Assembly: GCA_027322375.1 (NCBI GenBank)
Contig: DAHVRS010000417.1
Span: 1 to 7,793, forward strand
DNA: 7,793 nt
DNA from: Brachybacterium sp.
GTDB taxonomy: Bacteria; Actinomycetota; Actinomycetes; Actinomycetales; Dermabacteraceae
Reading direction: 5' to 3'
Shown here: positions 1 through 5,530 of the stretch, in pieces
Layout of the letters: every line of letters begins with the position of its first letter
Numbering within the stretch: position 1 is the stretch's first letter
Program-made: the position numbers and the translations under genes
The notes under the pieces: model-generated
Told to the model about the DNA's origin: nothing
What the model saw: the letters and a program-made list of their open reading frames with translations, nothing else
Databases searched by the model: none

Positions 1-322
1 GGGCGTGCACAGCATCGACGAAGGCTGCGATCCCGCCGTTGCGCTGGGCGTTGGCGACAGCATGCAGGGCCACCGTGGTCTTACCGGAGGACTCCGGGCC
101 GTAGATCTCGACGATGCGGCCGCGGGGCAGGCCGCCGATGCCGAGCGCGGCGTCCAGCGCCACGGAGCCGGTGGGAATGACCTCGACGGGCGGGCGGGTG
201 TCATCGCCCAGCCGCATGATCGAGCCCTTGCCGAACTGGCGGTCGATCTGGGCGAGCGCGTTGTCGAGCGAGGAGCCGCGATCCTTCGAGGCGGACTTGC
301 TGGAGGACTTCGGTGCAGCCAT
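1..322 (-). CDS. recA: RecA recombinase, N-terminal part (runs off left edge)
   Basis: This is the first 107 codons of RecA, the cytoplasmic ATPase that forms filaments on single-stranded DNA, drives strand exchange and triggers LexA self-cleavage. The visible part has a Ser/Lys-rich start, the N-terminal helix with [15 protein letters not shown], the [20 protein letters not shown] segment and the Walker A loop GPESSGKT at residues 75-82. Spacing from Walker A to the later DAxHA motif equals that in E. coli RecA, so there is no indel. Oddly, that motif reads FVDAVHA: residue 105 is Val where E. coli has the catalytic Glu96 (see findings). The ATG is preceded by AGGAAGGA about 8 nt upstream, a good ribosome binding site. 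The rest of the gene, and probably recX, lie outside the window. The leader carries both a LexA box and a second promoter-like element. Identity is certain; function of this allele is not. Confidence 0.97.
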   Translation of the reverse strand, partial: MAAPKSSSKSASKDRGSSLDNALAQIDRQFGKGSIMRLGDDTRPPVEVIPTGSVALDAALGIGGLPRGRIVEIYGPESSGKTTVALHAVANAQRNGGIAAFVDAVHA

Positions 323-374
323 GGGGTGTTCCTTCCTGAGTGCCGGGAGAGCCGACGTGGTGACCATTGCGGCC

Positions 375-397
375 ACACTAAGCGCCGACCCCGACAT
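375..397 (-). promoter_or_regulatory. Proximal recA promoter, RecA-NDp-like
   Basis: Reading the minus strand, ATGTCGGGG is followed by exactly 8 nt and then TAGTGT. The mycobacterial LexA/RecA-independent damage promoter (RecA-NDp) is known, as I recall it, as tTGTCRgtg-N8-TAnnnT, where lower case marks weaker positions. The match is 7 of 9 in the upstream half, with both mismatches at weak positions, plus the correct spacing and -10. Transcription would start near 368, giving a leader of about 45 nt before the recA ATG. The site lies closer to recA than the LexA box, the same arrangement as in Mycobacterium. This is pattern matching from memory; no experiment is visible. Confidence 0.55.
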
Positions 398-489
398 CCG
401 GTCGCCGCCCCCTATGCCCTGTGGATGCAGGGGCCCTGGGGAGGGAGGTCGGTGCGTCGAGAGGGTGCCGGAGCAGACCGTCGGAGCAC

Positions 490-510
490 ACACTACCGAA
501 CAAGCGTTCG
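490..510 (-). promoter_or_regulatory. Distal recA promoter with LexA (SOS) box
   Basis: Positions 497-510 read CGAACAAGCGTTCG, a perfect CGAAC-N4-GTTCG palindrome, the LexA operator type of actinobacteria and Bacillus. It lies about 175 nt upstream of the recA start. On the minus strand a TAGTGT -10 element (490-495) follows directly, so bound LexA would cover the spacer between -10 and -35. No clear -35 hexamer is seen. The inference is a damage-inducible promoter repressed by LexA, with transcription starting near 483 and a leader of about 160 nt. Confidence 0.8.
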
Positions 511-519
511 AACGTGCGA

Positions 520-543
520 GTTCTCGCGGCGTGTCGCGGGAAC
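520..543 (-). terminator. Hairpin downstream of the DUF3046 gene, possible terminator
   Basis: An inverted repeat with 9-base arms (520-528 and 535-543) and a 6-base loop begins about 17 nt past the DUF3046 stop. In the minus-strand RNA eight of the nine positions pair, with one A-C mismatch in the arm. There is no T-rich run after it, which is common in actinobacterial terminators but leaves the role open. Its outer ends are GTTC and GAAC, so it could instead be part of the regulator-binding cluster just upstream of the LexA box. Confidence 0.35.
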
Positions 544-559
544 GGGTTTGCGGGGCGAG

Positions 560-784
560 TCAGCGGCGTCGCTGCTCGGGCGGGATCTCCCAGCGCTGGG
601 ACTCAGGGACGTCCATCGCCTCGCACAGCGCGGTCCACACCGAACGCACGGCGACCCCGTGCTCGAGGCCCTCGGCGGCTGTCATGCCACCGATCTCCTC
701 GAGCACGAGGTCGTGAACGTAGGTGCGGGCCAGCGACGGGCCGAACACGTGATCGGCCAGCTCCGCGAACTCGCTGCGGCGCAC
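560..784 (-). CDS. DUF3046 family protein (recA-associated small protein)
   Basis: A small cytoplasmic protein of about 74 residues with no known biochemical role; the family is typical of actinobacteria and usually sits directly before recA, as here. The sequence shows the family's features: an RRSEF start, HVFGPSLARTYVHDLVL, a GGMTAAEGLEHG turn, the VWTALCEAMDVP helix and a charged end. I chose the GTG at 784 because family members, such as the M. tuberculosis homolog, begin with MRLTEF-like sequence exactly there. This GTG lies one base after the clgR stop (TGAGGTG), suggesting translational coupling. The alternative is ATG at 817, with a GAGGG ribosome site 8 nt before it, adding 11 residues and overlapping the clgR end by 32 nt. 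No SD precedes the GTG, so the start is uncertain while the gene is not. Confidence 0.85.
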   Translation of the reverse strand: MRRSEFAELADHVFGPSLARTYVHDLVLEEIGGMTAAEGLEHGVAVRSVWTALCEAMDVPESQRWEIPPEQRRR

Positions 785-785
785 C

Positions 786-1091
786 TCAGTGGGCGCCGAC
801 CAGGGGCGCCGCGCCATCGGCGAGGCCCTCGGGGACGGTGTCCGGGATGGTGACGCGCTCGGCGATCGCGATGCGATCAGAGACCTCGCGCAGCACGAAC
901 GACAGCGGGAGACCCAGGGCGTCGGTCACGGAGACCAGCAGCTCGCTGGAGGCCTCCTTCTGTCCGCGCTCGATCTCGCTGAGGTAGCCCAGGGACACTC
1001 GTGCATCGGAGGACACCTGCCGCAGCGTGCGGCCCTGCGAGCGTCGCGCATCGCGCAGAACGTCGCCCAGCTCCTGGCGGAACAGGATCAT
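786..1091 (-). CDS. clgR: ClgR/PopR-type XRE-family transcriptional regulator
   Basis: A 101-residue DNA-binding activator. In Streptomyces, Corynebacterium and Mycobacterium ClgR switches on clp protease genes and other stress genes, and in mycobacteria it is reported to activate RecA-NDp promoters. The N-terminal 65 residues form the helix-turn-helix: [17 protein letters not shown], then [20 protein letters not shown] with the recognition helix, then [21 protein letters not shown]. The QKEASSELL stretch is characteristic of ClgR as opposed to general XRE repressors. The start is the ATG at 1091, with AAAGGAGG ending 7 nt before it; an in-frame start at 1220 would only add unconserved residues. 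The C-terminal 35 residues are variable. DUF3046 and recA lie directly downstream, and an ECF-type promoter candidate lies upstream. Whether it controls clp genes in this organism cannot be seen from the window. Confidence 0.9.
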   Translation of the reverse strand: MILFRQELGDVLRDARRSQGRTLRQVSSDARVSLGYLSEIERGQKEASSELLVSVTDALGLPLSFVLREVSDRIAIAERVTIPDTVPEGLADGAAPLVGAH

Positions 1092-1173
1092 GGCCCTGCC
1101 TCCTTTCCTCTGACTCGAACTCCACTCGTGGTGCATCTCGGGGATGCGGTGCGTCGATGTCATCACGATCAGG

Positions 1174-1202
1174 TCAACGCCCTCCTCCACGGAAGTGTTC
1201 CC
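1174..1202 (-). promoter_or_regulatory. Candidate ECF-sigma (SigE/SigH-type) promoter of clgR
   Basis: On the minus strand GGGAAC (1197-1202) is followed, 17 nt after its final C, by CGTTGA (1174-1179). Known SigE/SigH/SigR promoters of actinobacteria have GGAAC/T at -35 and CGTT or GTT at -10 with about 17-19 nt between. The predicted leader is some 75 nt to the clgR ATG. clgR of M. tuberculosis and C. glutamicum is known to respond to ECF sigma factors, which agrees with this reading. No better housekeeping promoter is visible in the 210-nt gap. Confidence 0.55.
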
Positions 1203-1272
1203 CAGAGTGTAGTGCGCCACGCTCGGGAGGACCCTGGGTGGTGTGCATGGCGGACGACGGGGAGGGAGAGCG

Positions 1273-1298
1273 AGGCCCGGCGAGGCGGAACCGGGCCT
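1273..1298 (-). terminator. GC-rich hairpin terminator after cinA
   Basis: A perfect 8-bp stem AGGCCCGG/CCGGGCCT with a 10-nt loop begins 4 nt past the cinA stop codon. The sequence after it is C/T-rich (CGCTCTCCCTCCCC) but has no U run, as is usual for high-GC actinobacterial terminators. It separates the pgsA-cinA unit from the clgR promoter region, which fits a terminator role. Confidence 0.6.
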
Positions 1299-1301
1299 TG
1301 A

Positions 1302-1853
1302 TCAGGCCTCGAGCTGCTCCCCGAGGAAATCCAGCGCCGCCCGGACGGTGAGGGCGCGGATCGTTTCCCTGCCGCCGCTGAGATGGAGCTCACGGGTCAG
1401 TGCGGTGCCGTCGCGCCGGGCGATGCCCAGATGCACGGTCCCCTCGGGCACGCCGGTGGCGTCCGGTCCCGGCCCGGCCACGCCCGTCGTGGAGACGGCG
1501 AGGTCCGCGTCGTAGAGCTGCTGGGCGCCGCGGGCCATCGCCTCGGCGACAGAGGCGGTGACAGCACCCGTCCGGGCGAGCTCCTCCGCGTCCACGCCGA
1601 GCACTCGGGTCTTCGCGGAGTAGGAGTAGCAGGCGGCGCCGCCCGCGATCACGGCGCTCGCGCCGGGCACATCCACGAGACGCGCCACGAGAGCTCCTGC
1701 CGTGAGGGACTCCCCGGTCGCGAGCATCCAGCCGCGCGCGGAGGCCGCGGCGATGAGGGTGGCCGGGTCGGCCGCTCCCCCGTCGGCCGGATGGACGGTG
1801 GCCGGGTCGGCCGCTCCCCCAACAGCCGAACCTTCCGAGAGACGGTCGCTCAC
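1302..1853 (-). CDS. cinA: CinA C-terminal domain protein (nicotinamide-nucleotide amidase, PncC-type)
   Basis: A 183-residue protein carrying only the CinA C-terminal domain. Members of this family hydrolyse nicotinamide mononucleotide to nicotinate mononucleotide plus ammonia (pyridine nucleotide salvage). Family motifs in order: ATGESLTAG (45-53), GGAACYSYSAKTRVLGV (71-87), STTGVAGPGP (121-130), GTVHLG (139-144 region) and a closing RALTVRAALDFL helix. The MoaB-like N-terminal domain of full-length CinA is absent. The start is GTG at 1853, overlapping the pgsA stop by four bases (GTGA), so the two are probably translated together. The first 32 residues are not part of the domain and contain a 13-residue duplication (GGAADPAT twice) encoded by an exact 24-bp repeat. 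The link to competence implied by the name cinA is not supported here; the enzymatic role is the better guess. Confidence 0.9.
   Translation of the reverse strand: MSDRLSEGSAVGGAADPATVHPADGGAADPATLIAAASARGWMLATGESLTAGALVARLVDVPGASAVIAGGAACYSYSAKTRVLGVDAEELARTGAVTASVAEAMARGAQQLYDADLAVSTTGVAGPGPDATGVPEGTVHLGIARRDGTALTRELHLSGGRETIRALTVRAALDFLGEQLEA
1758..1820. repeat. Exact 24-bp direct repeat within the start of cinA
   Basis: The same 24 bases occur at 1758-1781 and 1797-1820, with a period of 39 bases, i.e. 13 codons, so the reading frame is kept. It begins GGTGGCCGGGTCGG and ends in a run of five C. In the protein it gives GGAADPAT twice, 13 residues apart, ahead of the catalytic domain. It looks like a replication-slippage or unequal-exchange duplication. 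Confidence 0.93.
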
Positions 1854-2449
1854 CGGGCGCCACCGGCGAGCGCCTCACGGCGCAGGCGCAGGCCGTCCTT
1901 GAGGTTCACCAGGCCCGACCACACAGTGAGCACGACGGCCAGCAGCATGAGACCCCAGCCGATCCAATAGGCCGGCGCCCACCAGATCTCGAAGGGGATC
2001 AGGCAGAAGGTGATCGCGATGGACTGCACCATGGTCTTCGCCTTGCCGGCCATGTTCGCAGGCAGCGCGCCGTACTTCAGGATCGTGAAGCGCATGAGCG
2101 TGATGCCGAACTCGCGCACCAGGATCAGCACCGTCATCCACCAGGGGATGTACTCCCAGATCGAGAGCATGATCAGCGCGGCGCCGGTCATGGCCTTGTC
2201 CGCGATGGGGTCCATGATCTTGCCGAAGTCGGTGATGAGGTTCCGGCTGCGGGCCAGGTGCCCGTCGGCGAGGTCCGTGAGCATCGCGAGCACGAACACG
2301 AGCGCGACCAGCAGGCGCCCGCCGATCGAGTCCGGGTAGAGGACGGCGAGGACCACCAGCACCGGCACCATGGCGCAGCGCACCATCGTGAGGATGTTGG
2401 CGATGTTCCACAGCGGGACCTCGGGCGCAGGCGCGGGGGTGGTGGTCAT
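1850..2449 (-). CDS. pgsA: CDP-diacylglycerol--glycerol-3-phosphate 3-phosphatidyltransferase (PgsA-type)
   Basis: An inner-membrane enzyme of 199 residues that transfers a phosphatidyl group from CDP-diacylglycerol to glycerol-3-phosphate, the committed step to phosphatidylglycerol and cardiolipin. The CDP-alcohol phosphotransferase signature is complete: D59, D62-G63, A66-R67, G76, D80 and D84 (DGHLARSRNLITDFGKIMDP). Hydrophobic stretches at about 20-38, 45-58, 88-104 and 140-185 fit several membrane helices. The N-terminal WNIANILTMVR segment and REFGITLMR (about 113-121) are typical of PgsA as opposed to other members of the superfamily, but substrate assignment is by resemblance only. 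ATG at 2449 has AGGAG about 5 nt upstream. It follows ftsK after 73 nt and overlaps cinA by 4 nt. The same ftsK-pgsA-clgR neighbourhood is known from Mycobacterium. Confidence 0.93.
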   Translation of the reverse strand: MTTTPAPAPEVPLWNIANILTMVRCAMVPVLVVLAVLYPDSIGGRLLVALVFVLAMLTDLADGHLARSRNLITDFGKIMDPIADKAMTGAALIMLSIWEYIPWWMTVLILVREFGITLMRFTILKYGALPANMAGKAKTMVQSIAITFCLIPFEIWWAPAYWIGWGLMLLAVVLTVWSGLVNLKDGLRLRREALAGGAR

Positions 2450-2522
2450 CGATTCTCCTGGGATGCGGCGGGGCGGTGGGGCGAGGCGTGCGGGAAGGGC
2501 AGGGACGGGGCGGACGGGACGC

Positions 2523-5405
2523 TCAGCGGCCGGTGAGGGACCAGGCGTCCTCGCTCTCCTCGTCGTTCTCGTCGTAGTAGTCGGTGGCGGGCTCGGTGCC
2601 GTCGTCGGCGAGCGGGTCGGCGCCGTAGCGGTCGCCGTTCTTCTCCGCGACCGGCTCCGGCGCGGTGTCCTCGTGATCCACGCCGGCGTCCGCCTCGTAG
2701 GGGCCCTCGTCCTCGCCGGGCACGTCCTCGCCGCGGATGCGGGCGATCGCGGTGCCGAGCTCGTCGGGGTGGACCAGCACGTCGCGCGCCTTGGACCCCT
2801 CGGAGGGGCCCACGATCTCGCGGGACTCGAGCAGGTCCATCAGGCGCCCCGCCTTCGCGAAGCCGACGCGCAGCTTGCGCTGCAGCATCGAGGTGGAGCC
2901 GAACTGGGTGGTGACCACGAGCTCCGCCGCCTGCAGCAGCACCTCGAGATCGTCACCGATGTCGTCGTCGATCTGCTTCTTCTCCGCGACGACGGCGACA
3001 TCCTCGCGGTAGTTCGGTTTCATCTGGGTCTTCACATGGTCGACGACCTTGTGGATCTCCGACTCGTTGACCCAGGCGCCCTGGACGCGCATCGCCTTCG
3101 CCTTGCCCATCGGGTGGAACAGGGCATCGCCCTGGCCGATCAGCTTCTCTGCACCGACGGCGTCGAGGATGACGCGCGAGTCCTGCAGGGAGGAGGTCGC
3201 GAAGGCGAGACGGCTGGGCACGTTCGCCTTGATGATGCCGGTGACAACGTCCACCGAGGGGCGCTGCGTGGCGAGGATCAGGTGGATCCCGGCCGCACGG
3301 GCGAGCTGGGTGATGCGCTGGATCGAGGCCTCGACGTCGCGCGGGGCGACCATCATGAGGTCCGCGAGCTCGTCGACCACGACCAGGAGGTACGGATACG
3401 GGGCGAGACGGCGCTCGCTGCCCGCAGGCACCTGCACCTCCCCGGCGCGCACGGCCTTGTTGAAGTCGTCGATGTGCTTGAACCCGAAGGCGGCGAGGTC
3501 GTCGTAGCGGGCGTCCATCTCCTTGACCACCCACTCCAGCGCCTCGGCGGCCTTCTTGGGGTTGGTGATGATCGGCGTGATCAGGTGCGGGATGCCCTCG
3601 TAGATGGTGAGCTCGACCCGCTTGGGGTCCACGAGCACCATCCGCACCTCCTCGGGGGTGGCGCGCATGAGGATCGAGGTGATCATCGAGTTCACGAAGC
3701 TCGACTTACCCGCGCCGGTCGCACCCGCGACCAGGAGGTGCGGCATCTTGGCGAGGTTCGCGACGACGTACCCGCCCTCGACGTCCTTGCCCACGCCCAT
3801 CACCATCGGGTGCTCGTTGCGGCGCGCGACCTGGCTGCGCAGCACGTCGCCGAGCGCGACCGTCTCGCGGTCCGCGTTCGGGATCTCGATGCCGATCGCC
3901 TTCTTGCCGGGGATCGGCGAGAGGATCCGCACGTCCGAGCTCGCGACGGCGTAAGAGATGTTCTTGTCCAGGGCCGTGACCTTCTCGACCTTGGTGCCCG
4001 GGGCGAGCTCGACCTCGTAGCGGGTGACCGTCGGGCCGCGGGAGAAGCCGACGACCTCGGCGTTGACGTTGAACTGCTCGAAGACCTCGCCGAGCGCCTC
4101 GACCACGCGGTCGTTCGCCTCGGAGCGGGTCTTCGCGGGCGGCCCCTCGAGCAGGAAGGAGGACTCCGGCAGGGTGTAGACGATGTCGCCGGAGAGCTCG
4201 AGCTGCTCGCCCGCTCGGGGCAGGTCGCCCATCGGCGGGGGCACGAGCTCCGCCTTCTCCTCCACGCCGGGCGTGGCGGGGACCTTCTTCGCGGGCAGCG
4301 GACGGGTCTTCCCGGCGCTCGCGGCGCGGGCGGGCTCCTCCCCCGCGACGGGGAAGGTCTTCGCGCGATGGTTCTCGTCCTCGACGACGTCGAAGACCTC
4401 GGTGGAGTCGGCAGGGGCGCCGCGGCGCGGGCCGGAGCGGCCGGTGCCGGCGCGGCCCTTGCGCTTCTTCGGCGCGGCCTCGTCCTCCTTCACGACGCCC
4501 TGCTCGAAAGCTTCGTCGCCCGCGTAGCCGAAGGCCTCGTGGTCGCGCTCGGCGGCCTGCCCCTCCGCCTTCTCCTTGCGGGTGCGACGGCGGGTGCGGC
4601 CTGCGGGCTGCGCCTCGGTCGCCTGCTCGTGCACGGCCGGGTCCTGGCGGCGGGGGCGCAGGCCGAAGGCGATGCGCTCCTCGTCCTCCTCCTGGCTGCG
4701 GCCCACCATCAGCTCGTACACGCCGTGCAGGCGAGCGGGGATCGACTCCACCGGCGTGGCGGTGAGGACCAGGAGGCCGAAGGCGATCAGCAGGCTGTGC
4801 AGCACGACCACGGCGACCGGCGGCAGCAGCGCCTGGAGCGGCGCGGCGGCGAGATAGCCGAGCACGCCGCCGCCGCGGGCGAGCGCGTCGATCCCGTCAG
4901 CCGGGGCGGGCAGGCGTGCGGAGACCGAGGCGATCGCGGAGATCGCGGTGAGCAGCACCATGATGCCGATGGCGATGCGGGTGTTCGCGCGCACCTGGTC
5001 GGGGCGTCGGAACATGCGCAGCGACCAGCCGGCCGCGAGCAGCGGGATCACCATCGAGGAGATGCCGAAGGTGCCGGCGACCACGGTGTGCACGGCGCCG
5101 AGCACCGGACCGGTGGACTGCCACCATTCGACGACGGCGACGAGCGCCGCGATGAGCATCAGGAACAGGGCGTAGCCGTCACGGCGCTGTGCGGGCTCGA
5201 CCTCCCAGCGCTGGACCCCGATCCCGCGGACCATGCCGCCGACCATCCGTGCGATCGCCAGATAGCCGGCGCGCACTGCGCGCACCGGAAGAGGGAGCGT
5301 CGAGGGGTCGTTCGCCGCGGTGCCGCGTGTCCGGGAGGTGCCGGAGGACGAGGACCGCGAGGAGCCTTTCGACGCACGTGCGGGGGAAGACGTACGTGTC
5401 GCCAT
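2523..5405 (-). CDS. ftsK: DNA translocase FtsK/SpoIIIE
   Basis: A 960-residue septal DNA pump that moves chromosome ends out of the closing division septum. Residues 1-76 are a Ser/Arg-rich cytoplasmic start. Four membrane helices follow at about 77-98, 104-129, 142-163 and 188-217. A variable, charged linker runs to about 400 (several Arg/Lys-rich patches such as RTRRRTRKEK). The motor starts near YTLPESS (410), with Walker A GATGAGKS at 561-568, LVDPKRVEL, Walker B LLVVVDELADLM (D678, E679) and ATQRPSVDVVTGIIKANVPSR. The gamma winged helix that reads polar DNA sequences spans about 818-892 (GSTSMLQRKLRVGFAKAGRLMDLLE...GPSEGSKARDVLV). A strongly acidic tail of 68 residues follows. I chose ATG at 5405 (MATRTSSP) over GTG at 5483, which adds 26 unconserved residues and has no ribosome site. 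The ATG also lacks a ribosome site, but a TACGAT -10 lies 7 nt upstream, suggesting a leaderless message. Confidence 0.95.
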   Translation of the reverse strand: MATRTSSPARASKGSSRSSSSGTSRTRGTAANDPSTLPLPVRAVRAGYLAIARMVGGMVRGIGVQRWEVEPAQRRDGYALFLMLIAALVAVVEWWQSTGPVLGAVHTVVAGTFGISSMVIPLLAAGWSLRMFRRPDQVRANTRIAIGIMVLLTAISAIASVSARLPAPADGIDALARGGGVLGYLAAAPLQALLPPVAVVVLHSLLIAFGLLVLTATPVESIPARLHGVYELMVGRSQEEDEERIAFGLRPRRQDPAVHEQATEAQPAGRTRRRTRKEKAEGQAAERDHEAFGYAGDEAFEQGVVKEDEAAPKKRKGRAGTGRSGPRRGAPADSTEVFDVVEDENHRAKTFPVAGEEPARAASAGKTRPLPAKKVPATPGVEEKAELVPPPMGDLPRAGEQLELSGDIVYTLPESSFLLEGPPAKTRSEANDRVVEALGEVFEQFNVNAEVVGFSRGPTVTRYEVELAPGTKVEKVTALDKNISYAVASSDVRILSPIPGKKAIGIEIPNADRETVALGDVLRSQVARRNEHPMVMGVGKDVEGGYVVANLAKMPHLLVAGATGAGKSSFVNSMITSILMRATPEEVRMVLVDPKRVELTIYEGIPHLITPIITNPKKAAEALEWVVKEMDARYDDLAAFGFKHIDDFNKAVRAGEVQVPAGSERRLAPYPYLLVVVDELADLMMVAPRDVEASIQRITQLARAAGIHLILATQRPSVDVVTGIIKANVPSRLAFATSSLQDSRVILDAVGAEKLIGQGDALFHPMGKAKAMRVQGAWVNESEIHKVVDHVKTQMKPNYREDVAVVAEKKQIDDDIGDDLEVLLQAAELVVTTQFGSTSMLQRKLRVGFAKAGRLMDLLESREIVGPSEGSKARDVLVHPDELGTAIARIRGEDVPGEDEGPYEADAGVDHEDTAPEPVAEKNGDRYGADPLADDGTEPATDYYDENDEESEDAWSLTGR

Positions 5406-5412
5406 GGCCACG

Positions 5413-5418
5413 ATCGTA
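5413..5418 (-). promoter_or_regulatory. Candidate -10 element for leaderless ftsK transcript
   Basis: TACGAT on the minus strand fits the TANNNT -10 consensus and ends 7 nt before the ftsK ATG, which would place the transcription start at or next to the A of the ATG. There is no Shine-Dalgarno sequence before this ATG. No clear -35 is present 16-18 nt upstream. Leaderless messages with this geometry are frequent in actinobacteria; the assignment is inference. Confidence 0.4.
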
Positions 5419-5444
5419 CCGCCCGGCCCCTGCGATGCCCGGGA

Positions 5445-5466
5445 GGCGGGGGTCCGAGGCCCCGCC
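5445..5466 (-). terminator. GC-rich hairpin between rnj and ftsK, possible terminator
   Basis: A perfect 7-bp stem (GGCGGGG/CCCCGCC) with an 8-nt loop lies in the 125-nt gap, about 65 nt after the rnj stop and 40 nt before the ftsK start. No U run follows. It could end the dapA-rnj message before the separate ftsK start, but in such GC-rich DNA a stem of this length can occur by chance. Confidence 0.3.
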
Positions 5467-5530
5467 GTCCGGGCTCGGATCACAGGCGCGCGGCGGCGCT
5501 CAGGGGGTGCTCAACGGGCGCCGGGAGGGA

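Noticed and set aside
417..432. Small hairpin CCCTG-N6-CAGGG in the recA leader
   Set aside because: Only five base pairs in GC-rich DNA; too weak to call a terminator or riboswitch.
5..853. Plus-strand open frames over recA and the DUF3046 gene
   Set aside because: They lie antisense to genes with clear homology and to the recA promoter region, and have no plausible ribosome site or motif.
1172..1177. TTGACC as a housekeeping -35 box for clgR
   Set aside because: No TANNNT element stands 16-18 nt downstream on the minus strand; the overlapping GGGAAC/CGTTGA pair fits an ECF promoter better.
1092..1220. N-terminal extension of ClgR from an upstream in-frame start
   Set aside because: The added residues do not resemble ClgR, while ATG at 1091 has a perfect AAAGGAGG ribosome site and matches the family start. 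The stretch better serves as the promoter and leader.
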